From contig VSNK01000120.1 of NCBI GenBank assembly GCA_009774255.1, positions 1 to 15,838 on the forward strand: a DNA stretch of 15,838 nucleotides, given 5' to 3'. A model generated the notes under the pieces. The model saw only the letters and a list, made by a program, of their open reading frames with translations, had not been told where the DNA came from and did no database searches. Of the stretch, positions 5,339 to 12,365 are shown piece by piece. A program made the position numbers and the translations under genes. Every line of letters starts with the position of its first letter. Within the stretch, counting starts at the first letter, position 1. This DNA is from Faecalicatena sp. (GTDB lineage: Bacteria > Bacillota > Clostridia > Lachnospirales > Lachnospiraceae).

Positions 5339-5658
5339 TTACTGTTCACACCCAATGTCATTAACTTAAGGAATTGCTGTAATAAAATGAGCCTGACAAA
5401 CCGCATATTTTCGTATATTTGTGTTGTAAAATATGCATGGTAGCGGCTTAAGTTAATGACATTGGTTCACACCCTGACCGGGTGCTCACAGTAACGGCAT
5501 CCAGCCCATTGAGAAGTCGCCTGACGGCGGTCCTAAGCGCCTGTGAACGCTTGTTCAGGACGGACCGAAACGGAGTGTAGACGGGCTGGATGCCCGCCCC
5601 ATCACTGTATTGGCCGGATGCCTTGCAACTGGGTGCAAGGCATCGTTTGAACAGTAAC
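5339..5658 (+). other. Structured repeat element, copy 1 (interrupted by the MITE)
   Basis: With the MITE removed, helices follow in order. P1: TTACTGT (5339-5345) with ACAGTAA (5488-5494). P2: CACCC (5470-5474), loop TGACC, GGGTG (5480-5484). P3: GGCATCCAGCCC (5496-5507) with GGGCTGGATGCC (5583-5594), 12 bp perfect. P4: CGCC/GGCG (5518-5529) inside P3, plus an extra nested hairpin between about 5531 and 5562. Then comes single-stranded GCCCCATCACT (5596-5606). P5: GATGCCTTGCA/TGCAAGGCATC (5617-5627/5634-5644). TGAACAGTAA (5648-5657) is complementary to the 5' end TTACTGTTCA (5339-5348), an alternative to P1. The same layout occurs at 15639-15766. It is either a structured RNA or an extragenic repeat; no protein is encoded. 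Confidence 0.7.
5352..5465. mobile_element. 114-bp MITE with 19-bp perfect terminal inverted repeats
   Basis: CCAATGTCATTAACTTAAG (5352-5370) is repeated inverted as CTTAAGTTAATGACATTGG (5447-5465) without mismatch. The element is flanked by direct repeats TTCACAC (5345-5351 and 5466-5472; 8 bp if a G or C is counted), as expected for a target-site duplication. The interior (about 76 bp) holds no ORF but has a partial palindrome GCATATTTT/AAAATATGC. Removing the element and one duplication restores the hairpin of the structured element it sits in. It must have moved using a transposase from elsewhere; that family is not recognised here. Confidence 0.85.
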
Positions 5659-5659
5659 A

Positions 5660-5696
5660 GTTACAGGTCACGCTTGGTGAGGGTATGACCTGTAAC
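5660..5696. other. Perfect 11-bp hairpin upstream of degV
   Basis: GTTACAGGTCA (5660-5670) and TGACCTGTAAC (5686-5696) with a 15-nt loop. It directly follows structured copy 1 and has no U-tract, so it is not a standard terminator. It could be part of the element or an operator-like site. Confidence 0.55.
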
Positions 5697-5735
5697 CAGT
5701 AACAAAAGGTTACCATTCACCAGATCACAAAACAA

Positions 5736-5764
5736 TTGCATTTTCTTCCAAAGCGTAGTATTCT
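5736..5764 (+). promoter_or_regulatory. Likely degV promoter
   Basis: TTGCAT (5736-5741), a 17-nt spacer, TATTCT (5759-5764), about 40 nt before the DegV ribosome site. An inverted pair GGTTACC (5708-5714) and GGTAACC (5779-5785) brackets it. This could be a repressor site but rests on only 7 bp per arm. Confidence 0.5.
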
Positions 5765-5812
5765 ATTTTTTATATATTGGTAACCAAAAAAATGTAAAGA
5801 AGGTGTCCGGAT

Positions 5813-6718
5813 ATGAGTGAATCATTCCATATTATCAGCGACGGCTCCTGCGACCTGCCCGCAGATCTGGCCGAAGAAAAAAATATCACGGTAGTTCCCT
5901 TTTATGTATCCTTCGACGACGAACACTACTTCAAGGAAAATGTAGAGATTGGCATCCGGGATTTTTATCAGATGATGGTTGACCAAAAGGGAGTATATCC
6001 AAAGTCCTCCATGCCATCCATCCGCGATTATGAAGAGGCTTTCCTGCCCTTTGCCGAAGCCGGGACACCGGTGATCTGCATCTGCATCACTACCAAATTC
6101 AGCGGCTCCATGCAGTCCGCCCTCAACGCACGGGCTCTCGTACGGGAAGCGTATCCCCAGGCGGAGATCACTGTCATCGACGCCACCGTCAACACCGTCC
6201 TCCAGGGGCAGTATGTGCTGGAAGCGGCGGCCTTGCGCGACAGCAAAACCAGCTACCAGGATACGGTGGCCCGGCTGGAGGAGATCAAGAGCACCGGAAG
6301 GATTTTCTTTACGGTAGGGAATATGGAGTATTTAAAGCATGGGGGACGGATCGGAAAGGTGGCGGCAATCGCCGGAAGTGTTCTGGATATCCGCCCGGTC
6401 ATCACGCTGAAGCAGGGAGAGATCTTCCCCTCCGGTATGGACCGCGGCCGGAAGCGGACTACGCGAAAAGCTCTGGACCTTCTGCTGGAATATCTACGGG
6501 AAAGCAGCCTGGGAATCGAATGCTACAGCCTGGCGGTGGGATATGGATATGACCGGGAAGAAGGGAAAGCCTTCCGCGACCATGCGCTGGCCGTATTGCA
6601 GGAGAAAGGGTATGACATCAGGGAAATGCCCCTCTATCAGATCGGAGCCACCATCGGCGTGCACACCGGACCATATCCGCTGGGATTTGGAATCATTGAA
6701 AAAGGAATCCATCCGTAA
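5813..6718 (+). CDS. DegV family fatty acid-binding protein
   Basis: This 301-aa protein has the normal length and motifs of DegV/FakB proteins. The N-terminal SDGSCDLP (about 9-16) starts the first Rossmann-like domain. TTKFSGSMQSA (about 92-102) is the conserved loop that binds the fatty-acid carboxylate. YLKHGGRIGK follows in the middle, and HTGPYPLGFG closes the protein. Such proteins bind a long-chain fatty acid and present it to a FakA-type kinase for phosphorylation and entry into phospholipid synthesis; no FakA gene is seen in this window. The start at 5813 has AAGGTG about 9 nt upstream. It is a single-gene unit ended by a strong hairpin shared with the convergent anti-sigma gene. 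Confidence 0.92.
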   Translation: MSESFHIISDGSCDLPADLAEEKNITVVPFYVSFDDEHYFKENVEIGIRDFYQMMVDQKGVYPKSSMPSIRDYEEAFLPFAEAGTPVICICITTKFSGSMQSALNARALVREAYPQAEITVIDATVNTVLQGQYVLEAAALRDSKTSYQDTVARLEEIKSTGRIFFTVGNMEYLKHGGRIGKVAAIAGSVLDIRPVITLKQGEIFPSGMDRGRKRTTRKALDLLLEYLRESSLGIECYSLAVGYGYDREEGKAFRDHALAVLQEKGYDIREMPLYQIGATIGVHTGPYPLGFGIIEKGIHP

Positions 6719-6758
6719 ACCGTTTCAAATGAATTAGAAATGTTCGTGTGATCTGCTG

Positions 6759-6803
6759 TTTCGCAGGGCAGGCCCTTCCGGCAATCGGGCCTGCCCTGCG
6801 AAA
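6759..6803. terminator. Strong 17-bp hairpin between convergent genes
   Basis: TTTCGCAGGGCAGGCCC (6759-6775) pairs perfectly with GGGCCTGCCCTGCGAAA (6787-6803). It lies between the ends of degV and the anti-sigma gene and probably serves both directions, although a clear U-tract is lacking on either strand. Confidence 0.6.
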
Positions 6804-6847
6804 TTCATATTCAAGGGGAACTCTTTCTCTTTCAGCGCTCCCTTTTA

Positions 6848-7555
6848 TCATTTTTCCCAAATGATCTCTGCCTCACTGGTAAACTCAGCATGCTGCCTGA
6901 GCGGATCAAAATCTTCTTCCGTTCTCGGAGTCTCATGCAACATAGAGCGGAAATCATCTGATCCATAATAGATACGGTCGATTTCTTCCCTGTCTCCCAG
7001 GGGAAACATATTTTCAAGTTCATGCGCTTGATGCTGACGCGAAAATGCAGGCTCAACATATTTGGACCAGAGCGTTTCATAATAGCAGATCAGAACCTCC
7101 CGGTTGGCTTCCCCGGCATTTTCAAACGCCAGGTATTTCGGGCCTACGGCGTACGTCATGTAGCTGGTATCCCTGTCATAGAAGGCATAGAGCTTTCCAT
7201 CTATCTCCTCTATGCTGATCTTTGTGCTGTCATAGGGAATATAAAGCTCCGTCAGATTCAGGAAACAGTATATGCCGAGCAGCACGGCGGCAGCGCCGGC
7301 GACCGATACGACTGCAATGAATACCTTGCTTTTTAATAAGCGTTTTTTCAGATTCTTCAAGACCCTTGCGTCCAAAAGCTTCGTATTGCTGTTTGTCGGC
7401 AAAGCAACGTTCATTTTTAGTACTTCCGCCTCCTCTCTGCAGGAATCGCACGACTGCAGATGCTCCTCCACCATTTCCCTGGTCTCTTCGCTGACCACAT
7501 CATCCAGGTAAAGGGGAAGGATATCTTTGATCACATTACAGCTGATCTCTTTCAT
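6848..7555 (-). CDS. Zinc-finger anti-sigma factor
   Basis: This is a 235-aa protein. Its first 40 residues form a zinc-type anti-sigma domain: Cys5 in KEISCNVIKDILPLYLDD, then EEHLQSCDSC with the His-x3-Cys-x2-Cys ligands. About residues 75-105 contain the single membrane span (VFIAVVSVAGAAAVLLGIYCFL). The rest would be an extracytoplasmic sensor part with no recognised domain. It should hold the ECF sigma factor coded just upstream inactive until a signal arrives. The start at 7555 is chosen since the anti-sigma fold begins there and GGAGG lies about 10 nt upstream. It overlaps the sigma gene by 20 nt, which indicates translational coupling. The longer open frame up to 7759 is a shadow inside the sigma gene. 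Confidence 0.87.
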   Translation of the reverse strand: MKEISCNVIKDILPLYLDDVVSEETREMVEEHLQSCDSCREEAEVLKMNVALPTNSNTKLLDARVLKNLKKRLLKSKVFIAVVSVAGAAAVLLGIYCFLNLTELYIPYDSTKISIEEIDGKLYAFYDRDTSYMTYAVGPKYLAFENAGEANREVLICYYETLWSKYVEPAFSRQHQAHELENMFPLGDREEIDRIYYGSDDFRSMLHETPRTEEDFDPLRQHAEFTSEAEIIWEK

Positions 7556-8039
7556 TTTCCATCGCCTCCATATATTCCAGTATCCGTTTTTTCGCCCGGT
7601 AAAATGTGACCCTCGCCCACCCGGAACTCTTTCCGAAGAGCAGGCCGATCTTTTCAAAGGGCAGTTCGCCGAATACCCGCAAATGAAAGACCTCCTTATA
7701 AGGGTCCTCCATGTTGTGAAGAAACTGGTGGATGAGAAAAGCGCTTTCTTCGTCTGCAAATCGTTCTGTAAAATCAGACTGCACCATTGCCGCGTCTTCC
7801 GTCATTTCTTCGCCGGCGTAAATTTTCTGACGCCGGCACCAGGTATAGTAGGTATTTCTGGCTATCGTAAAAAGCCAGGCGCGGATGTCTTTTGAGCCGT
7901 CAAATTTGTCGATTGACTTCAGCGCTTTTACAAAGGTTTCCTGTGTCATTTCCTCCGCAATGTCCTCATTCGCCGACAATGCACGCAAATACAGAAATAC
8001 GTCTCTGAAATAAGAACGATATATGCTGTCAAAGTCCAC
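7536..8039 (-). CDS. ECF-type RNA polymerase sigma factor (second)
   Basis: This 167-aa protein has region 2 (DFDSIYRSYFRDVFLYLRAL ... EEMTQETFVKALKS ... IRAWLFTIARNTYYTWCRR) and region 4 (MEDPYKEVFHLRVFGELPFEKIGLLFGKSSGWARVTFYRAKKRI), the standard ECF layout of the SigW/SigV-like kind. I prefer the GTG at 8039 because AAGGGGG lies 8 nt upstream. An in-frame GTG at 8057 would add six residues (KGVRDV) but has a poor ribosome site. The gene is followed by its overlapping zinc anti-sigma partner and preceded by an ECF-type promoter, so it probably drives its own operon. Confidence 0.9.
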   Translation of the reverse strand: MDFDSIYRSYFRDVFLYLRALSANEDIAEEMTQETFVKALKSIDKFDGSKDIRAWLFTIARNTYYTWCRRQKIYAGEEMTEDAAMVQSDFTERFADEESAFLIHQFLHNMEDPYKEVFHLRVFGELPFEKIGLLFGKSSGWARVTFYRAKKRILEYMEAMENERDQL

Positions 8040-8061
8040 GTCTCTCACCCCCTTCACCTTA

Positions 8062-8089
8062 TTAACGAATGAGACCGCGGAATGTTACA
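8062..8089 (-). promoter_or_regulatory. ECF-type autoregulatory promoter
   Basis: On -, TGTAAC (8089-8084), a 16-nt spacer, CGTTAA (8067-8062). An AAC-type -35 and a CGT-type -10 at 16-17 nt is the known promoter form of SigW/SigX/SigM-like ECF factors. It sits about 22 nt before the sigma start, as expected for self-activation. Confidence 0.7.
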
Positions 8090-8151
8090 AAATCTGTTAA
8101 AATTATCGAAGAATTTTTCTGCTGAGCCTCCTGCCTCCTCATTTCTGTTTC

Positions 8152-8721
8152 TCATTCATCGTTACAACCATTCATCGTCATTGTAATCTGGGATGCCTTC
8201 CACTCCGTTCCATCCTTTTCCATTGTGATTGTCCCCTGTGCGTCTGCGGCGTGAGTACCTGCCGTGGTTTTTATCTCCGCAGAGAATGTATAGCATTCTC
8301 CGCCGGAGCGTTTTGTGAGTTCAATCTCACCGGCTTCGATATCGGAATTGAGTTCTTTGGCCAACGCAATACTATTGCCAAAAGTACGGCTCATTACAAG
8401 ATCTTCGATACACTCATTTGTCATGAAATCTCCAAACTGCTCTACGAAATAATCCCTCAGTTCCTCATCTGCCTGCACCAGCCCGGGTTCGTCGTCCGCC
8501 GCTGCCGCCAAAGCCATGGCTGCGTCGGCTGCCGCTTCAAATTCCCCGACCTGCTCCATGGTACAGGAAAGAAGCCGGCTGAGAGCTTTCTGCGATTGCT
8601 GTTCCGAATTGCTGACTTTCCGTTTGTATCCGAACACTGCGGCTGCAATCACAAGCAACAGAATAACCGGAAGAATGAATCGAATGAATTTTACGGACAT
8701 CTCTTTTTTCGTGGTCATCAT
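8152..8721 (-). CDS. Single-pass membrane protein, hypothetical
   Basis: This protein of about 189 aa is not recognised as a family member. It has a short basic N terminus (MMTTKKEMSVKFIR), one hydrophobic span at about residues 14-32 (FILPVILLLVIAAAVFGY), and an exported acidic, Ala-rich part. The later region (TFSAEIKTTAGTHAADAQGTITMEKDGTEWKASQITMTM) looks like a beta-rich small extracellular domain that could be a lipid- or ligand-binding fold. Two adjacent ATG codons follow AAGGAGG; the one at 8721 is used, and 8718 is equally possible. It lies upstream of, and in line with, the second sigma operon. It could belong to its regulon, but nothing in the sequence shows this directly. Confidence 0.7.
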   Translation of the reverse strand: MMTTKKEMSVKFIRFILPVILLLVIAAAVFGYKRKVSNSEQQSQKALSRLLSCTMEQVGEFEAAADAAMALAAAADDEPGLVQADEELRDYFVEQFGDFMTNECIEDLVMSRTFGNSIALAKELNSDIEAGEIELTKRSGGECYTFSAEIKTTAGTHAADAQGTITMEKDGTEWKASQITMTMNGCNDE

Positions 8722-8873
8722 CAAGCCCTCCTTTGCGTGAAATCTTTGGTTACTATTGTCTTTTCGATAAATATGTTAATTGTATCTTAAACTGCCTTTT
8801 TGAGGATTACAATGCTTTTTGCACGAATGCAGTGTTTTTCTGCTTCAATCGATTCCTTCCTAACCTCCTGTCC

Positions 8874-8902
8874 TTGACTTCACGAAAAAAATTATATATA
8901 CT
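8874..8902 (+). promoter_or_regulatory. Strong promoter of the GH172 gene
   Basis: TTGACT (8874-8879), a 17-nt spacer, TATACT (8897-8902): five of six matches to consensus in each box. Transcription would start near 8909, only about 23 nt before the start codon, so there is no room for a riboswitch. Confidence 0.8.
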
Positions 8903-8931
8903 TTTGTAAAAATAAAAAAGGAGTGCGGCGG

Positions 8932-10017
8932 ATGATGAATCCATTACTGATCAGGCGCGGAAAGAGCCGCGCAATAAACGCAGAGAATTTGACAGGTGAG
9001 AAGGGAAAGGGCGGAATGGCATCGAGCCATCTGGGGCAATCCAGAAAGGGAAGCCCCTGTCTGACGGATATTGCGCCCGGTGAGGAGGTGGTCCTTGCGG
9101 ATATCCGGGGCGCGGGTGTCATCACCCATATCTGGATGACAGTGGATCAAAAGACATCGGACGCGGAATGCTTTGTTCTGCGTGATCTGATCCTGAAAAT
9201 ATTCTGGGACGGGGAAGCCGAGGCTTCGGTGGAGGTTCCTCTGGGGGACTTTTTCTGCTGCGGCTTCGGCAGGGAATGTCTCGTCAATTCCGCCTGTATC
9301 GTGGTAGCTCCCATGCGGGGGCTGAACAGTTATTTTCAGATGCCCTTTGGCCGCGGCGCCCGGGTCGTGCTGGTCAATGACCATCCGGACCCCCTCCCCG
9401 TATTTTTTTATCAGATTGATTATATCCTGTATGACGAAATACCGGCGGAAACCGAGTATTTCCATGCAAGCTGGAGAAGGCAGGCGATCACAGAAAAGGG
9501 AAAAGACTATGTGATTGCGGACGGAATCAGAGGATGCGGCAGATACGTGGGAACCTATCTTGCGCTGTCCACCCTGGAACGGTACTGGTGGGGAGAAGGA
9601 GAAGTAAAATTTTACATTGACGGAGATCAGGAATTTCCCACCATCTGCGGGACAGGGATGGAAGATTATTTCGGAGGATCCTGGAGCTTTGCCGGGTATC
9701 CTGACGGCAAAATGCAGGAGCAGTGTTATTCTACCCCATACCTTGGATATCCGTTCTATTCCCGACATGACCGGAACCTGACACATCCTTATCACAATGA
9801 CGACTGCCCGCCCATGCGGGGCTTCTACCGCTGGCACCTGTGCGACCCGATCTTTTTTGAAGAAGATCTCAAAGTCACGGTCCAGCAGATCGGTGTATCC
9901 CACCGCGGGCTGTTCGAGAGACAGGACGACCTCTCCGGCGTGGCGTACTGGTATCAGAAGGAACCCCACCGCGCTTTCCCGAAGCTGCCGGAGCGGGATG
10001 CACGCAGACCCAGGTAA
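8932..10017 (+). CDS. GH172-like (DUF2961) glycoside hydrolase
   Basis: This 361-aa protein has a typical single-domain length for DUF2961. Family marks include ADIRGAGVITHIWMTV (about 56-71), the VPLGDFF motif (about 101-107), the conserved active-site segment CGTGMEDYFGGSWSF (about 239-253) and YSTPYLGYPFYSRHD. DUF2961 members characterised so far (GH172) act on fructofuranose or arabinofuranose linkages, including difructose dianhydride formation or cleavage and D-arabinan breakdown. The acidic residues of GTGMED and nearby are the expected catalytic region. There is no signal peptide, so it is cytoplasmic and would act on imported short sugars. The ATG at 8932 follows AAAAAGGAG; a GTG at 8923 lies inside the ribosome site and is rejected. 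No sugar transporter gene adjoins it, so the substrate stays unknown. Confidence 0.88.
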   Translation: MMNPLLIRRGKSRAINAENLTGEKGKGGMASSHLGQSRKGSPCLTDIAPGEEVVLADIRGAGVITHIWMTVDQKTSDAECFVLRDLILKIFWDGEAEASVEVPLGDFFCCGFGRECLVNSACIVVAPMRGLNSYFQMPFGRGARVVLVNDHPDPLPVFFYQIDYILYDEIPAETEYFHASWRRQAITEKGKDYVIADGIRGCGRYVGTYLALSTLERYWWGEGEVKFYIDGDQEFPTICGTGMEDYFGGSWSFAGYPDGKMQEQCYSTPYLGYPFYSRHDRNLTHPYHNDDCPPMRGFYRWHLCDPIFFEEDLKVTVQQIGVSHRGLFERQDDLSGVAYWYQKEPHRAFPKLPERDARRPR

Positions 10018-10021
10018 GAAA

Positions 10022-10241
10022 AGAGTTACGCTTGCGAAACTCGCGCCTGCGGCGGTCGCACGCGACATCTACCTTGTACGCCGCAGTACGCGTCCTGGTG
10101 CACACTCGCGCCGAAGCGCAGCCAGACAGCAGACATCCTCCTTATATGCGTAGTGCGCATCGTGGCCTCTGCCTTTTACGCCGCAGGAACAATCTCAAAA
10201 TAGTCCGTGAGACTGTTCCTGCGGAAACTGCCAGCCAACGC
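10022..10241. other. GC-rich palindromic intergenic region
   Basis: Between convergent genes lie GAGTT-ACGC..GCGA-AACTC (10022-10041), CTGCGGCG/CGCCGCAG (about 10047-10086), and a long hairpin CCGCAGGAACA-TCTCA/TGAGA-TGTTCCTGCGG (10181-10224, one mismatch). The last may act as a transcription end for both genes although no U-tract is seen. No believable gene was found here. Confidence 0.5.
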
Positions 10242-10805
10242 TCACCCGGCAACGGTGAGCCGGTCAACAGACCTTTCCCGTGCAAACTGTGCGGTATAAA
10301 TATCCGTACATTTTTTGTACCTGGCAAAGATTCTCCGCGCCCGGTCCTCATTGCCGTAAACCTTCCAGCACCCGGTCAGCTTGCATCCTTTCGCCCCATT
10401 TTCAATAAAACCGCACACATCCTCCGGCGGATAGCCCAGAAATAAACCGATCTCATGAGGAAACTCGCCGCACGCTCTCAGCTTTGTGATCAGCCGGGCA
10501 ATGCAGAGCTCCGGAATCACGGTCTCGTACCCTCTTTTTCTCAGCAGGCGGCAGGCAGTGTCATCTTCCAGGTCGCGGGACAGCCTGGAAATGCGATACA
10601 CGTACACCAACGCACGGTTATCCCGAAATCTCAGCGGCAACACCCGCAGACCCTTCTTTCCGAACATCCGGTTCCAATGCCGCATGCTGTCAATCATTTC
10701 ACCCTCATCCGCAAAGGGGCAGGAAAACATATTTCCGGTCTTCATTCCCGCAAGGGTCGGGGAACAGTGTCTTACAAGGAGCTCTTCCGGTATTTGCTTC
10801 ACCAT
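10242..10805 (-). CDS. DUF3793 family protein
   Basis: This 187-aa protein matches the clostridial DUF3793 pattern. It opens with ELLVRHCSPTLAGMKTGNMFSCPF (about 8-31), has a middle part LRVLPLRFRDNRALVYVYR, then FPHEIGLFLGYPPEDVCGFIENGAKGCKLTGCWKVYGNEDRARRIFARYKKCTDIY. Function is not known; members are often found near flavodoxin or iron-related genes, but none is seen here. The start ATG at 10805 has AGGAG about 11 nt upstream; a GTG two codons earlier is possible. The inverted-repeat element at 10830-10917 sits directly in front of it and would be part of its leader or promoter. Confidence 0.85.
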   Translation of the reverse strand: MVKQIPEELLVRHCSPTLAGMKTGNMFSCPFADEGEMIDSMRHWNRMFGKKGLRVLPLRFRDNRALVYVYRISRLSRDLEDDTACRLLRKRGYETVIPELCIARLITKLRACGEFPHEIGLFLGYPPEDVCGFIENGAKGCKLTGCWKVYGNEDRARRIFARYKKCTDIYTAQFARERSVDRLTVAG

Positions 10806-10829
10806 GGGCACTACTTCTCCTTTACATTT

Positions 10830-10917
10830 TATAGTGAACGACAAAAACTTTTGTTTTTGTCGTGCGCATCCCCGGAGGGTTTATAGTGGACGACAAATTA
10901 TTTTGTCGTTCACTATA
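10830..10917. repeat. 88-bp inverted-repeat element upstream of DUF3793
   Basis: The ends TATAGTGAACGACAAAA (10830-10846) and TTTTGTCGTTCACTATA (10901-10917) are perfect 17-bp inverted repeats starting in TA. Each end also pairs locally: ACGACAAAAAC with GTTTTTGTCGT (about 10838-10863) and TATAGTGGACGACAAA (10883-10898) with TTTGTCGTTCACTATA (10902-10917). The same sequence thus occurs four times in alternating orientation. It could be a small MITE or a regulator-binding region. Confidence 0.75.
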
Positions 10918-10947
10918 ATACCCATAGTATAACCCGCGCCAATGCAC

Positions 10948-11952
10948 TTAATTCAGTTGAATATCTTTCGCATAGGAATACGATATGATCTCTCCCTTCC
11001 TTGTGGCATGATAGCCCTTCTCTTTATGCGAGTAGTTTGAAATCTCTACGGAGCCAAAACCCGCAAATTTCTTATATATTCGTTCCATAACGGCAAGCTC
11101 ATCTTCAGAAAGAATACCTTCCGGCATTTTCTCCTCCGGAATCACCTGGTGCTTCTCATAGCCATTATCATAAAAAACATCAATATGAGCAATATGATCG
11201 GCAGCCATCGTCCCCAACAGGATATCAAAATTCTCGGGTACAGGCCCATACGGCAAATGAGCATATCTTGCCCCTGAGATGGATATGCCATTTTCCTTAT
11301 AGAAAACCATATCCGAATAATTCAATAGCTTCATAAGCTTTGTCTTTAATAATTCCGTACTTTTGTTCGCAAAAAAGAGAACCATCGCACAAAACTTATC
11401 ATAATCAAAGGCTCTGAAACCATTCTCTTCACATGGAGCGTTCGTGACATAACGGCTGAACAACCTTTTTTCTGAGCGGTATTCCGAATTCTTTTCCAGT
11501 TGATCCACGGTTTCCAGAAGTTTACTCCGCTGTTTTGCAGTAAGAACAATCTCATTCTCTGTCAAATAGGTTCTCATATTTTCCGGCTCACGCAGGAATA
11601 AAAGCAGACTATTGTGTGCCCTGTCCTGAATGGAACCATTTTCATATCTGCAGATTGTCTTGTCACCCCAGTTCAGAAGCTTTGCGAGGCTTCTCTGGCT
11701 AAGTCCATACTGTACGCGGATTTTTTTTATTTCCTCAGGAAACAGAAGCCTATGTCTTTTGCGATATTCATTGTAGGCACGAACCAATGTCGCATTGTCA
11801 AATTCCTCACAATAAAATTCCTCCCCGCATTCTGCGCAAACTAATACCTGCGCATCAACCTCGACAGACTCTCCGCAGACATCATAAGCCTCTCTTTTTG
11901 TAATTACTTTTGTTTCCACTTCTCTTCCGCATTCTTCACAATACTTTCTCAT
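10948..11952 (-). CDS. Panacea/SocA-domain antitoxin with zinc finger and HTH
   Basis: This 334-aa protein has three parts. Residues 1-50 form a YgiT/MqsA-type zinc ribbon (Cys5, Cys8, Cys39, Cys42). Residues 72-125 form a helix-turn-helix (EEIKKIRVQYGLSQRSLAKLL ... TICRYENG), which would bind the operon's operator. Residues from about 185 match the Panacea (SocA, DUF4065) domain: KLMKLLNYSDMVFYKENG, then ARYAHLPYGPVP, and near the end SNYSHKEKGYHATRKGE. Panacea domains are known to neutralise many unrelated toxins. It follows the MqsR-like toxin gene by 17 nt on the same strand, with GGGAGG before its ATG. It should neutralise that toxin and repress the operon. Confidence 0.9.
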   Translation of the reverse strand: MRKYCEECGREVETKVITKREAYDVCGESVEVDAQVLVCAECGEEFYCEEFDNATLVRAYNEYRKRHRLLFPEEIKKIRVQYGLSQRSLAKLLNWGDKTICRYENGSIQDRAHNSLLLFLREPENMRTYLTENEIVLTAKQRSKLLETVDQLEKNSEYRSEKRLFSRYVTNAPCEENGFRAFDYDKFCAMVLFFANKSTELLKTKLMKLLNYSDMVFYKENGISISGARYAHLPYGPVPENFDILLGTMAADHIAHIDVFYDNGYEKHQVIPEEKMPEGILSEDELAVMERIYKKFAGFGSVEISNYSHKEKGYHATRKGEIISYSYAKDIQLN

Positions 11953-11969
11953 GAATGCCGCCTCCCTTC

Positions 11970-12314
11970 CTAAGCATAATCATCCCTATGAAATCCAAGG
12001 CATTTTAAGGTATCTTCTCCATTCTCTTGTACAATTTTCAGCTTAACATAGAATTTCATTCCGTCAATATCCTTTTTGAATTCCCATATATCTCCAGGAC
12101 GATTCGGATCGAGATCCTGCTTAGGTCCTTTATAATAGTTACTGACAACAAGCCCCAAAATCTCATTCTTTGCATCAGTGATTGTAAGGCCATGCTGGGC
12201 CAATGCCTGCATATTCTTTCTTCTTGGAACAAAATCATATTTTCCTGCCGATAACAGATTCTTGACTTTAGACAAAAATGCTGTGATCTCCGATATGCTC
12301 GCTTGATTCCTCAC
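11970..12314 (-). CDS. MqsR-like mRNA interferase toxin
   Basis: This 114-aa protein fits MqsR in order and spacing. FLSKVKNLLSAGKYDF matches the MqsR N-terminal helix. ALAQHGLTITDAKNEILGLVVSNYYKG matches the DGMCNVIIGLSESDFYK part of E. coli MqsR. DIWEFKKDIDGMKFYVKLKI matches its final strands, with the Tyr and Lys residues of the catalytic face present. MqsR enzymes cut mRNA, preferring GC-containing triplets, and stall growth. Start GTG at 12314 with GGAGGTGA 5-6 nt upstream. Toxin first, antitoxin second is the mqsRA order. The match is from remembered sequence pattern; assignment as an RNase is likely but target sequence is unknown. Confidence 0.85.
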   Translation of the reverse strand: MRNQASISEITAFLSKVKNLLSAGKYDFVPRRKNMQALAQHGLTITDAKNEILGLVVSNYYKGPKQDLDPNRPGDIWEFKKDIDGMKFYVKLKIVQENGEDTLKCLGFHRDDYA

Positions 12315-12337
12315 TCGGTCACCTCCGTGTATTTTAT

Positions 12338-12364
12338 ATTATACCTATAGTTCCTGTTTGTCAA
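12338..12364 (-). promoter_or_regulatory. Promoter of the MqsR/Panacea operon
   Basis: On -, TTGACA (12364-12359) is a perfect -35. The -10 is TATAAT (12343-12338) at 15 nt or the overlapping TAATAT at 17 nt. The region contains TATACCTATA, a near-palindrome in the spacer that could be an operator for the HTH antitoxin. Confidence 0.75.
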
Positions 12365-12365
12365 G

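Noticed and set aside
5339..5696. Known riboswitch upstream of degV
   Set aside because: The helices and loops do not match a riboswitch class I recognise, and the degV promoter lies downstream of the element.
8040..8057. GTG start at 8057 for the second sigma factor
   Set aside because: The GTG at 8039 has a proper ribosome site (AAGGGGG) 8 nt upstream; 8057 does not, though it cannot be excluded.
10018..10445. ORFs of 118-137 aa on + after the GH172 gene
   Set aside because: They run through GC-rich palindromes and antisense to DUF3793, have no ribosome site and no family pattern.
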